From Desulfonatronum lacustre DSM 10312 (GTDB lineage: Bacteria > Desulfobacterota > Desulfovibrionia > Desulfovibrionales > Desulfonatronaceae): a stretch of 64,000 nt of DNA. Position numbers and translations under genes: made by a program. The notes beneath the pieces were generated by a model. It was not told the origin of the DNA, made no database searches, and was given only the letters and a program-made list of their open reading frames with translations. Shown here piece by piece: positions 25,944 through 36,900 of this stretch (position 1 is its first letter; each line of letters begins with the position of its first letter). The stretch is from positions 2,389,313-2,453,312 of the forward strand of contig NZ_KI912608.1 in assembly GCF_000519265.1 (NCBI RefSeq), read 5' to 3'.

Positions 25944-28022
25944 ATGTTGATTTCCCGTAATACGATCCTTGAAACATTTCTTGTCCTGGTTCTGGTGGTT
26001 GCCGCGGTGATGCCGGTTGGGCGTTGTATGGCTTCCGAATCTGACCCGGAACCCGCAGCGGATGCCCCGCGAATCATGCAGATTCTGGCCCTGCCCGACG
26101 GCCGGATAGCGGCGTTGAGTCCGGAAAAAGGCGGGCTTTATGTCTCCGAGCCCGGTGGGCGGAAGTGGCGCAAATGGCCCGACGTTCCGGAGGTCTTCAT
26201 CCACCATCTGGCCTTGAGCCCTGACCGGGTCCTGTATCTGACCACGCCGGGCGGGTTGTTGCGTTGGGAGGGGGTTGACCGGACCTGGGAGCAGGTGGCG
26301 GAAGGATCGGTCTCCCGGATTTTTTTCGGCCCGCCAGGGACGGACTCTTTGTCGGACTCCGTGTCGGCCACGGCTTTGTTCAAATTGTGGGGCCAAGGGA
26401 TTTTTGGCGGTCCGGCCCAGGCCTTGTCCGCCACGCGCATTCAGGCGGAGCGGGCTGCCCGGGAAAAGACCGGAGCGGACCGCGCGGCCTTGCAGCAAAA
26501 GGTCGATGAGCTGGGCCGAGAAATGCGCGCCCTGGCATCTCCGGACGAATCACGCGAGCTGAGTTCGGAAGAGGCGCGGGAACAACTCGAGGCCCTGGGC
26601 CGGGAGTCCGAGGGCAATCCCTGGGTCTCCCTGAGCCAGGGGCTTCCCGATGACCCGGTTCAATCCGCCCTGCTCCGGGCAGGGGATGACTGGTTTGCCG
26701 CGACATTCGGCCGAGGGGTGTTTCGTTCCCGTTCCGCGGGCGCGTCCTGGGAGCCGGCTTCCCAGGGGCTGGCCAGCCCCTGGGTCCTGACCCTGGCTGT
26801 GAGCCCTTGGGGCGAACTGTACGCCGGGACCTACGGCGGGGGGTTGTACCGCTGGAATGACGAGACTGCCTTGTGGAGCATGGCGGACCCTCTGTTCGCG
26901 GGAACGGACGTCCAGGAGCTGGCCTTCGGCCAAGGTGGAGAAGTATTGGCCGCCAGCGCGGGGCGTGGCCTGTTTCTCTCCCTGGACCACGGTCGATCCT
27001 GGCATCGGGTGGACGCCGATCTTCCCGGAGCCGACGCGCAAAGCGTCGCCGTGGGGACCGACGGATCGCTCTGGGTCGGGTTCTGGGACCAGGGGCTCTT
27101 TGTCTCCAACGATCGAGGGGCTTCCTGGCGGCCCAGGCCGTTTGCCTATGTCGTGCATGTGGCGGACCTCGCCTTTTCCCGTGACGGCGTCGGATATGCC
27201 GTCCTGGCTGGATTGGGCCTGTTTCGGACTTTGGATGGCGGCCGCCAATGGACGCCGCTGCGCATTCCGGTCCGGCCGGCCCGGGATCTGCGGCTGGCCG
27301 TGACGGCTGACGGACGGCTGTTTCTCGGTTCCCTCCGGGAAGGATTATGGACGTCCGGCTCGCGAGGCGAAACCTGGGACCGAAACGTGGATGGCCTGAC
27401 GGGCGAAGGGGTGCGGGCGGTCGTGGTCAGTCCCGCTGGAGCGGTCCTGGCCATCCCTTCCGATGCTTCAGGGCTTTACGAGCGCTCCGAATCCGGCCAG
27501 TGGCGGCTGCTTCCGCTGATCGACGAAGACGGATTGCCCTACAGTGTCTGGGAAATCATCTTTCTTCCGGATGGTCGGGGCGTTGCCGCGGGATACATGG
27601 AAATGCTGCTCTCCGAAGATGGCGGCAAAACCTGGCAAAGAAAGCATTTCGGCCAACCCTTTCGGGCCCTGGCCGTGGACGTTTCAGGCACGATCTACAG
27701 CCAGCGGATGATGAACACCTTTGCCCTGCGCCGGGGTACGGACAAGTGGGAAGAGGCGCCAGACATTCCTCGTGACGCGTACCGATTTTTTCGCGCACTG
27801 GGCCAGGGACGATGGGTCGCGGCCCGTCAGGAAATCGGGGTTGATTTTCTCCTGGGCGAGGGCGTTTCCCTGGCTGTTGCCGACCGTGGGCTGATGAACC
27901 GGCACGTGCTGTCCCTGGACGTTGCGCCGGACGGAGCCGTGTTTGCGGGGTTACAAGATGGAATGATGGTCACCCGGGACAGAGGCAAGTCCTGGCAGCC
28001 GGTCGTGGTGGTCCAAGAGTAG
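25944..28022 (+). CDS. Exported YCF48/BNR-type beta-propeller protein
   Basis: A 692-residue exported protein (signal FLVLVLVVAAVMPVGRCMAS). The body carries repeated BNR/sortilin-like units with Asp-box-like sequences: LYVSEPGGRKWRKW, VFRSRSAGASWEPA, LFLSLDHGRSWHRV, LFVSNDRGASWRPR, LFRTLDGGRQWTPL, LWTSGSRGETWDRN, LLSEDGGKTWQRK and VTRDRGKSWQPV. These are typical of a Ycf48/VPS10-like propeller. A charged coiled-coil-like insert (residues about 165-225) splits the first blades. Such propellers act as binding scaffolds; the ligand is unknown. Its TAG stop is the first part of a REP-like palindrome. Confidence 0.82.
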   Translation: MLISRNTILETFLVLVLVVAAVMPVGRCMASESDPEPAADAPRIMQILALPDGRIAALSPEKGGLYVSEPGGRKWRKWPDVPEVFIHHLALSPDRVLYLTTPGGLLRWEGVDRTWEQVAEGSVSRIFFGPPGTDSLSDSVSATALFKLWGQGIFGGPAQALSATRIQAERAAREKTGADRAALQQKVDELGREMRALASPDESRELSSEEAREQLEALGRESEGNPWVSLSQGLPDDPVQSALLRAGDDWFAATFGRGVFRSRSAGASWEPASQGLASPWVLTLAVSPWGELYAGTYGGGLYRWNDETALWSMADPLFAGTDVQELAFGQGGEVLAASAGRGLFLSLDHGRSWHRVDADLPGADAQSVAVGTDGSLWVGFWDQGLFVSNDRGASWRPRPFAYVVHVADLAFSRDGVGYAVLAGLGLFRTLDGGRQWTPLRIPVRPARDLRLAVTADGRLFLGSLREGLWTSGSRGETWDRNVDGLTGEGVRAVVVSPAGAVLAIPSDASGLYERSESGQWRLLPLIDEDGLPYSVWEIIFLPDGRGVAAGYMEMLLSEDGGKTWQRKHFGQPFRALAVDVSGTIYSQRMMNTFALRRGTDKWEEAPDIPRDAYRFFRALGQGRWVAARQEIGVDFLLGEGVSLAVADRGLMNRHVLSLDVAPDGAVFAGLQDGMMVTRDRGKSWQPVVVVQE

Positions 28023-28066
28023 GGGCGGTTCGCGAACCGCCCCAGCCTGAACGAACCGCCCCCTAC
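28020..28066. repeat. REP-like palindromic element
   Basis: TAGGGGCGGTTCGCGAACCGCCCC (a 22-bp perfect palindrome at 28022-28043 plus flank) is followed by a second right arm, CGAACCGCCCCCTAC (28052-28066). The arms belong to the same GTAGGGGCG/CGCCCCTAC class as the element at 61110-61137. Its first TAG is the stop codon of the upstream propeller gene. Confidence 0.75.
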
Positions 28067-28091
28067 CAAGGAATCGAAGGATCAAAAAATC

Positions 28092-29411
28092 ATGAACCTG
28101 ACATTGCGACGCATTCTGGCCGCGTACGCCTTGGTGGCCGTGGCCATGGCCTGGTGGTTTCCCGCACCCCTGTTGATCCGCGTTGAGCTGATGGACTGGG
28201 GCAAACGGTACGAAGCCCGCTATACGCCTCCTAAAAACATGTGGGGAGCCATGGAAATGGGCAAGGCCCTGATCCAATCCGGAACCGCTCCCGTACCGTT
28301 GACCAGGTTCATCGACCAGGAGATCAGGGACGCGGTCTTTCCGGCCGCTGATCCGGCCTGGAGCGAGGTGGTCGCGGGCCTGGAACAGGATATGGCCCAT
28401 GGTCGGCGACCATTGCGCTATGCCCGACCGTCCGACAGCCCCTTCCAGGAGCTGGACGGCAACCTGCGGTTCGTGGAGTGGCGGGACGAACAGGGCATCC
28501 GACATCTGGAATACCGCTCTGTCGCTGCCAGGGAATTTGAGGATCAGCCGATTCCGAACACGGTTCGCTTTCCGTTTCGGGAGTACGGGCTTGTTCTGCT
28601 CATTGGCGGCCTGGGCCTTGGATACTGGGGGATAAGGGGAAATGGCGGAGACGATCTGATCGCCACGAGCACCGCGGCCATGGGCGTGCGCTGGTCGGCA
28701 TTTTGCGCGGCTCTCTTTTCAGGCATGATTCTTTGGCCGTTTATTCATCAAACCGTGGGCACGGACTACAGTTTTGCCTCCATTCTCATGGGCGGCCTGT
28801 TTTTTTTCGCAGCCCTGATCGGGGTCTGGCTCTTCCGCAGACAACTTGCCATGGTCAAGGCCTTGATCCAGGACGGCAAGGCCCTGGCTCATTTTACCTA
28901 TTCTTCCGAGGAATGGCTTCGCTTCGCGCACTGGGACCATGCGGAGAGCGCCTCGGAAAAGCGCTTCCTGTTTCTGCTGATCTTCGCCATCACCTTGGTG
29001 ATCGGCCTGGGATTCATGGCCGTGATGCGCGATGAGGCCTCTGTCTGGGTGTTCGGCGTGCTGATGGGCTTCATGGCCCTGCTCGGGATATTGGTCCTGG
29101 TGGTCCCCAGGCTCAGCTATCGTCGCAATCTGCGTCGGCCAGGGCAGGTCTTCATCGGTTCCCAGGGCATCTACCTGAACGGTTCGGTCCATTCCTGGAA
29201 CACCTGGGGCACCCGGTTCGAGTCCGCGGAATATCTCGAAGAACCGTTGCCCCATATCCTGCTCGTCTATTCCCAGCTCCAGGTGGCGGGGAAGTCCTTG
29301 CAAAGCTATCGCCAATACATCCCGCTACGCATTCCGATACCAATGGGACAAGAAATGCAGGGGCATAATGTGGTGGAGCGGTTGAATGCCTTGCGACCGG
29401 CAGATGGATAA
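28092..29411 (+). CDS. Polytopic membrane protein of unknown function
   Basis: A 439-residue integral membrane protein. A first helix (ILAAYALVAVAMAWWFPAPLLI) is followed by a soluble, probably periplasmic stretch of about 140 residues. Five more helices follow (EYGLVLLIGGLGLGYWGI, WSAFCAALFSGMILWPFI, FASILMGGLFFFAALIGVWLF, FLFLLIFAITLVIGLGFMAV, VWVFGVLMGFMALLGILVLVV) and a soluble C-terminal domain of about 90 residues ending LNALRPADG. No family recognised. It sits between exported propeller proteins in the same orientation and could be a membrane partner of the cluster. Confidence 0.75.
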   Translation: MNLTLRRILAAYALVAVAMAWWFPAPLLIRVELMDWGKRYEARYTPPKNMWGAMEMGKALIQSGTAPVPLTRFIDQEIRDAVFPAADPAWSEVVAGLEQDMAHGRRPLRYARPSDSPFQELDGNLRFVEWRDEQGIRHLEYRSVAAREFEDQPIPNTVRFPFREYGLVLLIGGLGLGYWGIRGNGGDDLIATSTAAMGVRWSAFCAALFSGMILWPFIHQTVGTDYSFASILMGGLFFFAALIGVWLFRRQLAMVKALIQDGKALAHFTYSSEEWLRFAHWDHAESASEKRFLFLLIFAITLVIGLGFMAVMRDEASVWVFGVLMGFMALLGILVLVVPRLSYRRNLRRPGQVFIGSQGIYLNGSVHSWNTWGTRFESAEYLEEPLPHILLVYSQLQVAGKSLQSYRQYIPLRIPIPMGQEMQGHNVVERLNALRPADG

Positions 29412-29470
29412 ATTTCCAACACGCTCATAGCCCTGACGAGAAAACAACAGCTATTAAGAGAGGCATGCCA

Positions 29471-30976
29471 ATGACCAGTTTGTCAGCAGTGGTTTCTTCC
29501 TTCCGGATCATGAGGATTATTTCCTTGTCCATTGGCCTGTTATTCCTGGTTCCGAAGATTCTTTGCGCCGAGTTCGTACCGCATCAGGAGTCTGGGGCTG
29601 GGGAAGTTATGACCATGGAGACTGCGGAAGGCATCTTGAAAGAGGCGCTAAACCGAAAATTGATCGATATGGGCATTGAGAATGCCGGACCCAAGATCGC
29701 GTTGATTCCGGCCACGGATATCGGCGGTGCTGCGGGGGCGTATATTGAAGGAGATTTTGACGGTCTTGAACGCTGGATGAAAACCATTGTCGCAAAAACT
29801 CTTGTCGCCGCAGGGACAGGAATAGCCGTTGGAACCGGCACTGTTGCCGCTACGCCGGTCGTGGTGGGCATAGTGACAGCAACAGTGACCCAAATTGCAA
29901 TCGACAGATACTATTTTCTGCAGGATCTTGAGGAAGTTGAGAAAAGGAGAAAGATGGCGGAATACTATCAGAAAAGTCTTACCGAATTTCAAATTTCGGA
30001 AATGAACTTTTATGAAAAGTATCTTCAGGACATTCAAGCAGAAATCGACGGTAAAGACATGTATTTTGCTTTGGCCAAATACAAAGACTATATGGATCAT
30101 TTGCAATTGATCCATGATCATTTGCAAACCGACTACAATACCGTTGAAGAACGCCTGCGTGCCCGCCTCGAAGAGTATCCTCAGGCTGGAATATTTCTGC
30201 CTGGCATGACTGAGTCGCATAAGACGTTTCGAATTTCTTCCGAGAAAAGCCATATCTATAAAAAAACCATGTTCATTAAAAGCCTGATGGAAAAAGCCAA
30301 ACGAAGTTTTCCGCAATTCGCTAAAAACGATCCTGTTCGGGTTTCCATCAATGACCCTGAAGATGGAAAAGTAACTGGACCGGACGATTGCAGCTCTTTT
30401 TCACACAATTTTCAGGCGAAAATAGATCTTCATCGTCAAATAAGTCAAGAATTTGGCACAAATGCAGCGCAATATTTCGAACATTACGAAGACGATTTGA
30501 AAGAAAGACTTCTGTCAAATGATATCCATGGATTTCTTTCAAGAAAATTGAGCAACAATACGTATGAGAATGTCCTGCGAAACAGCTATTATTATTACGA
30601 ATGCCAGATTGATGGAACAGCTGAGGGGAGCAGCCACAATGGCGTAGTCCGGATGGGAGATATGATCGATTTCGGATGGTATATGGATCCAAAAAACAAA
30701 GATCAACATAACATTTCGATTAAATTGTATCTTGTTACTGATGAAAGCGTGGATCGATCCATTTTATGGAACAGTGACGCCTGGTCCGGCATGAAAAAAA
30801 CCTTGATCTCGGAGGATTCCATCAACATTACGGTGGATTGCAAGGAAATGAAGGAAAAAAGCTATGTCACGTCACGCCATCGACAAAGCGACTGGTATTG
30901 CACCAACCGTCCCGTGATCCAGGCGCCGGTGACGTTGCCGCCGATCATTTCAATCACGGAGGAGAATCAGCAATGA
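29471..30976 (+). CDS. Exported protein of unknown function, AT-rich
   Basis: A 501-residue protein with a signal sequence (IMRIISLSIGLLFLVPKILCAE). A Gly/Ala/Val hydrophobic segment (TLVAAGTGIAVGTGTVAATPVVVGIVTATVTQIAI, residues about 115-150) resembles pore-forming or membrane-inserting hairpins. A helical middle follows (VEKRRKMAEYYQKSLTEFQ), then a C-terminal domain with a few cysteines (YYYECQIDG, NITVDCKEM, WYCTNRP). Codon use and base composition are clearly more AT-rich than the flanking genes, suggesting a different origin. ATG 29471 is chosen (AGAGAGG seven bases upstream) over ATG 29465. The stop overlaps the next start (ATGA), so it is coupled to the giant gene. Confidence 0.7.
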   Translation: MTSLSAVVSSFRIMRIISLSIGLLFLVPKILCAEFVPHQESGAGEVMTMETAEGILKEALNRKLIDMGIENAGPKIALIPATDIGGAAGAYIEGDFDGLERWMKTIVAKTLVAAGTGIAVGTGTVAATPVVVGIVTATVTQIAIDRYYFLQDLEEVEKRRKMAEYYQKSLTEFQISEMNFYEKYLQDIQAEIDGKDMYFALAKYKDYMDHLQLIHDHLQTDYNTVEERLRARLEEYPQAGIFLPGMTESHKTFRISSEKSHIYKKTMFIKSLMEKAKRSFPQFAKNDPVRVSINDPEDGKVTGPDDCSSFSHNFQAKIDLHRQISQEFGTNAAQYFEHYEDDLKERLLSNDIHGFLSRKLSNNTYENVLRNSYYYYECQIDGTAEGSSHNGVVRMGDMIDFGWYMDPKNKDQHNISIKLYLVTDESVDRSILWNSDAWSGMKKTLISEDSINITVDCKEMKEKSYVTSRHRQSDWYCTNRPVIQAPVTLPPIISITEENQQ

Positions 30977-33900
30977 CCAGACTCGGCCTTGCTCGAAGAA
31001 ATCTCGGATCAGTCAGGGTTGCTCCTCGGTTTGCAGGACTTTTCATCGGCCTTTTTCTGGCCGTTTTGGCGCTGAACCTCATACTTCCCGGACGGCTGGA
31101 GGCAGGGTTTTCCGGTCCTTTGGCCGTCCAGATAACGGCTTCGGGCAGTGAGGGAAATGCAACTCCGCTGGCAGGGGTGACGGTGTATCTCGGCGGGCGT
31201 CATGCCGCCACTGGTGCGGAGGGCGTGGCGGTTTTCACCGGACTGCCGACCGGGGCGTACGCACTGTCCGTGCACCATCCTGGTTTTGACCGCGTGGCAC
31301 GGCAGGTCGAGATACCGGGAGGACAGCGCCAGCCCATTCCCGTGCAGCTTGAATCGACGCAAACCCAGGAATGGACGGCGCAAGTGCTCATGGACGGGTT
31401 GGATATTCCCGTTGCCGGAGCCCGGGTGGATTTGATCCCCAAGGACGTGAACGCCGTTCTGTCTGGGCCGGTGCGCATGGTCAGCGACTGGGAGGGCGCG
31501 TTGAGCGCTGTTGCCGTGCCCCACGGCAGATACGGTCTGGAAATCCAGGCCATGGGATTCGAGCCGCTGCGCCAGGAACTGACCATTGGCGAAGCTCTCG
31601 AAACGCCTGCCTTCCTCCTGCGCCGACTGTCCGAATCCGCCCGCCTGTCCGTGCAGGTGACGGACAGCGGCGGAAAACCTCTGCCCGACGCGGAGGTGGT
31701 CCTGGCCGAGGTCTGGCCCAGCGGCGTTCTGGCCACGGGGCGGACCGACATGAGTGGAGCAGTTGTCTTTGACAACTTGCGGGTCGGTCCGATCAACCGG
31801 CCCGATGCCGAGGGGCGGATGGTCGTGTCCCGCCGCACCCTGACCGTGCGGGCCGAGGCCCAGGGGCATGTTCCGGCAGTGGTCCGGGCAAGCCTGGCCG
31901 GTGAGCCGCAAGAGGTGCGCATTGCTCTGACGCCGGAGGTCGGGCGCGAACTGCGAGAGCCCGGCCCTAACGGGTCCGAGCCTTTGGAACTCGGGGTGCC
32001 TGTCTCCTTTGCCATTTCCCGGATCGGCCAGAAATATCAATTCCTGCTTCGCCTGCCGGAACCGGCCCTGCTCAAGCTGAACATTGCCCAGGGCGGGCCC
32101 ATTGGGACGCATCTTCGCTTGTACGACGGCCAGGGACAATTGCTCCAGGAACGCGGCGCCTATGCCGGGCACGCCAATGGCTTTGAACGGGCCGTGGCCG
32201 CGGGCAGCTACCATGTGGAAATTTCTGAACGGGGAGGCAACAACGCTTCGGAAACACCGCTGACATTTACGGCGTCCAGCGAGCCGGCCGTTGATCCTCT
32301 GGAACCCAATGACAGCGATGACGCCGCGTCCTTGCTGCAGCCGGGCGAACAGATGGTCGGCCTGATCTGGCCGCGCGGCGACCGGGACGTATTTCGGATT
32401 CAGGTGGAACGTCCTGGCTTTCTGCGCATCCATGACCAGGGCATTGCCTTGGAGCGGCATGTCATTGTCCGCGATGCAGCGGGAAAGATGCTCGGCGAAC
32501 GGGGCGTCTACACCAACATGCCCATTAATCTGGTCGTGCAGGTTGCTCCGGGCTTGCATTTCGTGGAGGTTCGGGAGTGGGGCGACAATGGCGAGTCCCT
32601 GACCCCGTACAGGATGAGCGTGGATCTGTTGCCGGACGACGGCGTGGATGATCCGCCGCTGGGCAGTGGCAGCGTGGCCGCGGTGCGGACCCTGGATATT
32701 GAGTCCCTGGTGGGAAGTACGATTTTGCCCATTGGCGACATCGACGTGTTCAGTCTTGCCGTTCCCGGCGCCGGACGCCTGCATCTGCAGAGCAGCGGCA
32801 AGATGGAGCGCCACGTGCAGCTTTTTGACAGGTCCGGCAAGCTGCTTGCCGAACGCGGCGCGTACAGCAATGGTCTCCTGACATTTTCCTGGTTCGTGGA
32901 TGGACCGGAGACGTTTTTCGTGGCCATCCGCGAATGGGGCGACAATAATTGGTCGCCCAGCGCGTATGTCCTTTCCGCATGGCTGGAGCCGGCTGATGAA
33001 CTCGATTTTCTTCAGCGCAACGACGACATTGCCCGGGCTTTGCCCCTTGGCTTGGGGGAGACCATTCACGGCAGTTATTTTCCCATGGGGGATCGAGACG
33101 TCTTTGCCGTGGAAACCGATTTTCCGGGTTATCTGCGGGTCAGTGCCCAGTCTCCCCTGGAAACCCATCTGCGTATTCTGGACGCGGACGACGCACTGGT
33201 CGCCGAGCGCGGGGCGTACAGCGGCAAAACGGCTGAATTGGCCCCGCCTGTCCAGGCCGGACGCTATTTCGTGATGGTCGGCGAGTGGGGCGACAACAAC
33301 GCCTCGGTGGAGCCGTACATCCTGTCCGTGGCCCTGGACCGGGTGGAGCCCGACGAAACCTGGCCCTTGGCGGATGATCCGCCCCGCCGTCTGGCGGACG
33401 GAGAGGCCCGGGCCTTCAGCATCGATCACCGTGGGGACCGGGACCGCTTCCTGTTCGACATGCCCGTTGCCGGTGACGTGACCTTGAGTGTGGCCGCACC
33501 CTTGGAAACGTTGATCCGAGTCTTTGACGACCGCACCGGCGAACGGTTGAAGGAGTGGGGACGGTATGCGCCGACCCGGTTCAATGAGGTTTTGCCCGTC
33601 CAAGGACCGACCCGGTTGCGGGTGGAACTGACCGAATGGGGCGACAACAGTGCCAGTCTGGAACCCGGCTTCATCATGCTGGACACCCGCAACCGGTCCC
33701 TTGTCGCGGATATGGTCCGGGCCCAGGTAGACCCCTTGCGTCCGCAACGGGTCGTGTTTCAGCGTCACCGGACCGAATACACCGACGCGCCGCAACGCTG
33801 CGGCATGGACCTGAACGGCGACGGCCGCGAAGATGTCCGCCTGGATGGCGAGGAACCGGTTTCCGGCGACTTTCCGGAACAGGGGCTGTACGTGGTGGAG

Positions 33901-36900
33901 GCCGTCTGTTCCGGAACGGACGGCCAGCGCTCCCGGCAGCGCTTCTGGGTCCAGGCCACCGGCCCTCGGGACCGGGCCGGAATGCTGGTCACGGTGAACA
34001 ATCTGTCCGAGGGCCAGGTCGTCTCCGCGCCGCTGACCCCCCAGGCCCAGGCCGTCAGCTTTGATGGACTGCCCATCTCCCGTGTGGAATTTTTCCTGGA
34101 CGGCAAGTCTCTCGGCAGTGACGGCCAGCCGCCCTACGAGGCTGCCGTGAACTGGCCGGGACTTTCCGGTGGGCAGCATGTCCTGACCGTTGTGGCCAGG
34201 GAACGGGGCGGCAATGAGGCCAAACTGGAACGCAGCTTTGTGCTTTCCGACTACTTCGATCTGACTCCGCCCAACGGGGCCATGCTCACCGGGGAAACGG
34301 TTACGGTCAGTTGGCAGGCGCCCACGTTCGGTCCGGCCCGGGTGCGTTACCGGCCCCAGGGCGGGGATGATGAGGACTGGACCGAGATCACGGGGCAATC
34401 CGCAAGGCAGCGGGTGGTTCGTCTGCCGGGTCTGGAGACCGGGGTGACCTACGAGTTCCAGCCCTTGGGCGGACCTGATCCAGCGGTTGACCCCGGCCCG
34501 ATCCGCGTTCTGACCCGGGTCAAGGGGTTGGCTTTCGGCCGCGCCCAGTACGCCGCGAACATCCGGCGCGACTATGATCAGCGGGTGGGTGTGAGCGTGC
34601 GCAACAATGGTGACGAACCGCTGATGGTCCGCCTGGAGAGCGGCCAGCCCGAAGACCCGTTGATGCTGGCCAGTTTCGTGGGCACAGGCTCGGAAGACAG
34701 GCCTTTTGCCTTGGCGGCCGGGGAAGAGCGGGAATTCCAGTTCGCCATCAGCGCGCAAAACGTGAACACCGAAGAGCATCGCATTCCGATCCGTATTGTC
34801 TCTGAAACCGGCCTGAGCGACGAGAGCGAGATTGTCGTGCATGTCCGGCTGCCGCACGTTGAGCTGGAGTGGTCGGACCTTGGCCCGTCACCGGGCGGCA
34901 TGGGGCGTACTCTGCGGTTGACGAATCTCGGTGATGCCCTCACCGATCTGTCCGTGCAGCCCGCCAAAGCTCATGCCGTGGTTCTGTCGCCCACGGTGCG
35001 GCATGGTTTGCTGCCCCGCGGCGCACGAATGGATTTCGTGGTCACACCACGTTTCTACGATGGTTTTACCGGGGTAAAGACGGAAATCCTGGCTCTTGGT
35101 CTGGACAAGACCTTTGCATTCCCTTTTGCGATGCAGCTTGAGCCCGGGCAGGCAATGCACCGGGTCTGGCTGTTGCCGGGGATTGATCCCGACGATCCCA
35201 TGGCTCGTAATATTGAGGCGGACTTGCCGGAACGGATCGACCGCGCCAGGGCTGTTGGCCTGGACGAACTGGACTGGCAAAACCTGGGGACGGGCAGCGA
35301 CACAACCGGTGATGGCCGACCCGACCGTTGGGTGTTGGTCAGGGATGGTATCGAATGGACCGGAACGGACGGCGACGGCGACGGAATTGTGGACCATGCA
35401 GCCGCGGATGTGGATCGGAACGGAATGAGTGAATTTGCCGCCCTGCGACGCGGTGATCGCTGGCAGCCGACCAATGTGGTGGAGGCTTGGTTGGAGATGA
35501 CTTTCGCCTTGCGCGGCGCCCGCGACAGCTACAAGCCCCATGACGTGGAGGTGGTCCTCAACGACGTGGTCATCGGCGTGCTCAAGGACATGTTGCCGGA
35601 AGGCAACTTCAGCTTCCGCATTCCCCCCAATGCCCTACGCTTCGACGAGTCCGGCCTGCCCGGGGACAATCGGGTCGGCCTGCGCACCACCCATCTGCGT
35701 GGGGGGCACTATGCCGTGAACAGCGACTTTCGCTTCAAGTTCCGGCTCACCGCGACTCCGGCCTGGACGGTGGGCGCGTCCGTCGAGGAAGCGAGAATGC
35801 AGGCCGTGGCCATGAGCGGAGTATCCTTGACGGCGCCCGATCTGAGCCTGTCCGCGGCGCAACTTGAGATCCTTGGACCTGCCGAACCCAATGCCGGGGA
35901 TGAGATGCGCCTGCGTTTCCCGGTGCGCAATCTTGGAGCATCCACGGCAACCGACGTGGCAGTGGCGCTGCTGCGCATCCTGCCCGGAGGCAGCCGCGAA
36001 GAACTGGCTCGGACCACGGTCCCGGAGGTGGGACTGGATCAGCCAAGCTACGGCGCCATGGACTGGCGAATTCGCGGTGGGCTGAACAACCTCGCCCTGG
36101 TCGTCGATCCGGAGAACATGTTTGATGATCCTGATTTGGCGAACAACGAAGCCTTGTTTACCCTCACCGCCGCCGGCGACGACACGCCCCCCGTGCTGCG
36201 CATCCTCCAACCCACGGTCGGCGTGGTGCAAGACACCGTGGTGATGCTGGAGTTGGAGGTTGACGACGAAGCCGGACCGGTTTCCCCGCTGGTGTCCATT
36301 GATCGCGGGCTCTGGACCGAATTGCCGGCCACCCGTGGTCGGCTCGGTGTTCCGTTGCTGCTCCAGCCGGGCGCGCATACCATCGATGTCCGTGTCGTGG
36401 ACGGGTCGGGGAACGAAGCTTCTCAGACCTTGGAGTTGACCATCGAGCGGACGTTGCCCGTTGCCCGACTGATTTCGCCGGTGGACGGCGCAACGGTCAG
36501 CGAATCCATCCTTTCGGTTGATGTTCAGGTCCCCGGAGATGTCGGTCTTGTGGCGGCACGGACCGCAGGTGGTCCGTGGCACAAGGCGAGTCTGCTCGGA
36601 GACGTGGCTCAGGTCGAATTGCCTCTGCGGTTTGGTTCGCAAACGCTTGAAGTCATGGTCGCGGATCGCCATGGAGCCATGCGTCTTCTCAGCGCCGGGA
36701 TAACCCGCACCACCCAGCCCACAGCGGATGAACGGCTGTCCGGTCCGGCGGCTTCGGATCAAGGGCTACTCTGGCCCCATGGGCATCCCAATCTGGAGAT
36801 CGATCTGTTCCAGGCGTCCAGCGGGGTCCTGCGTCGACTGGCCATGAATCCGGAACAGGAAGCGATCCGACTCTGGGAAGAAGCCCGCCGCCGCCAGGTT

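Noticed and set aside
31009-34857. 1282-residue ORF on the minus strand
   Set aside because: Antisense to the giant exported protein. High GC gives long open shadows; the composition (Gln, Arg, His, Gly-rich, no domains) is not protein-like, while the plus strand has clear repeats.
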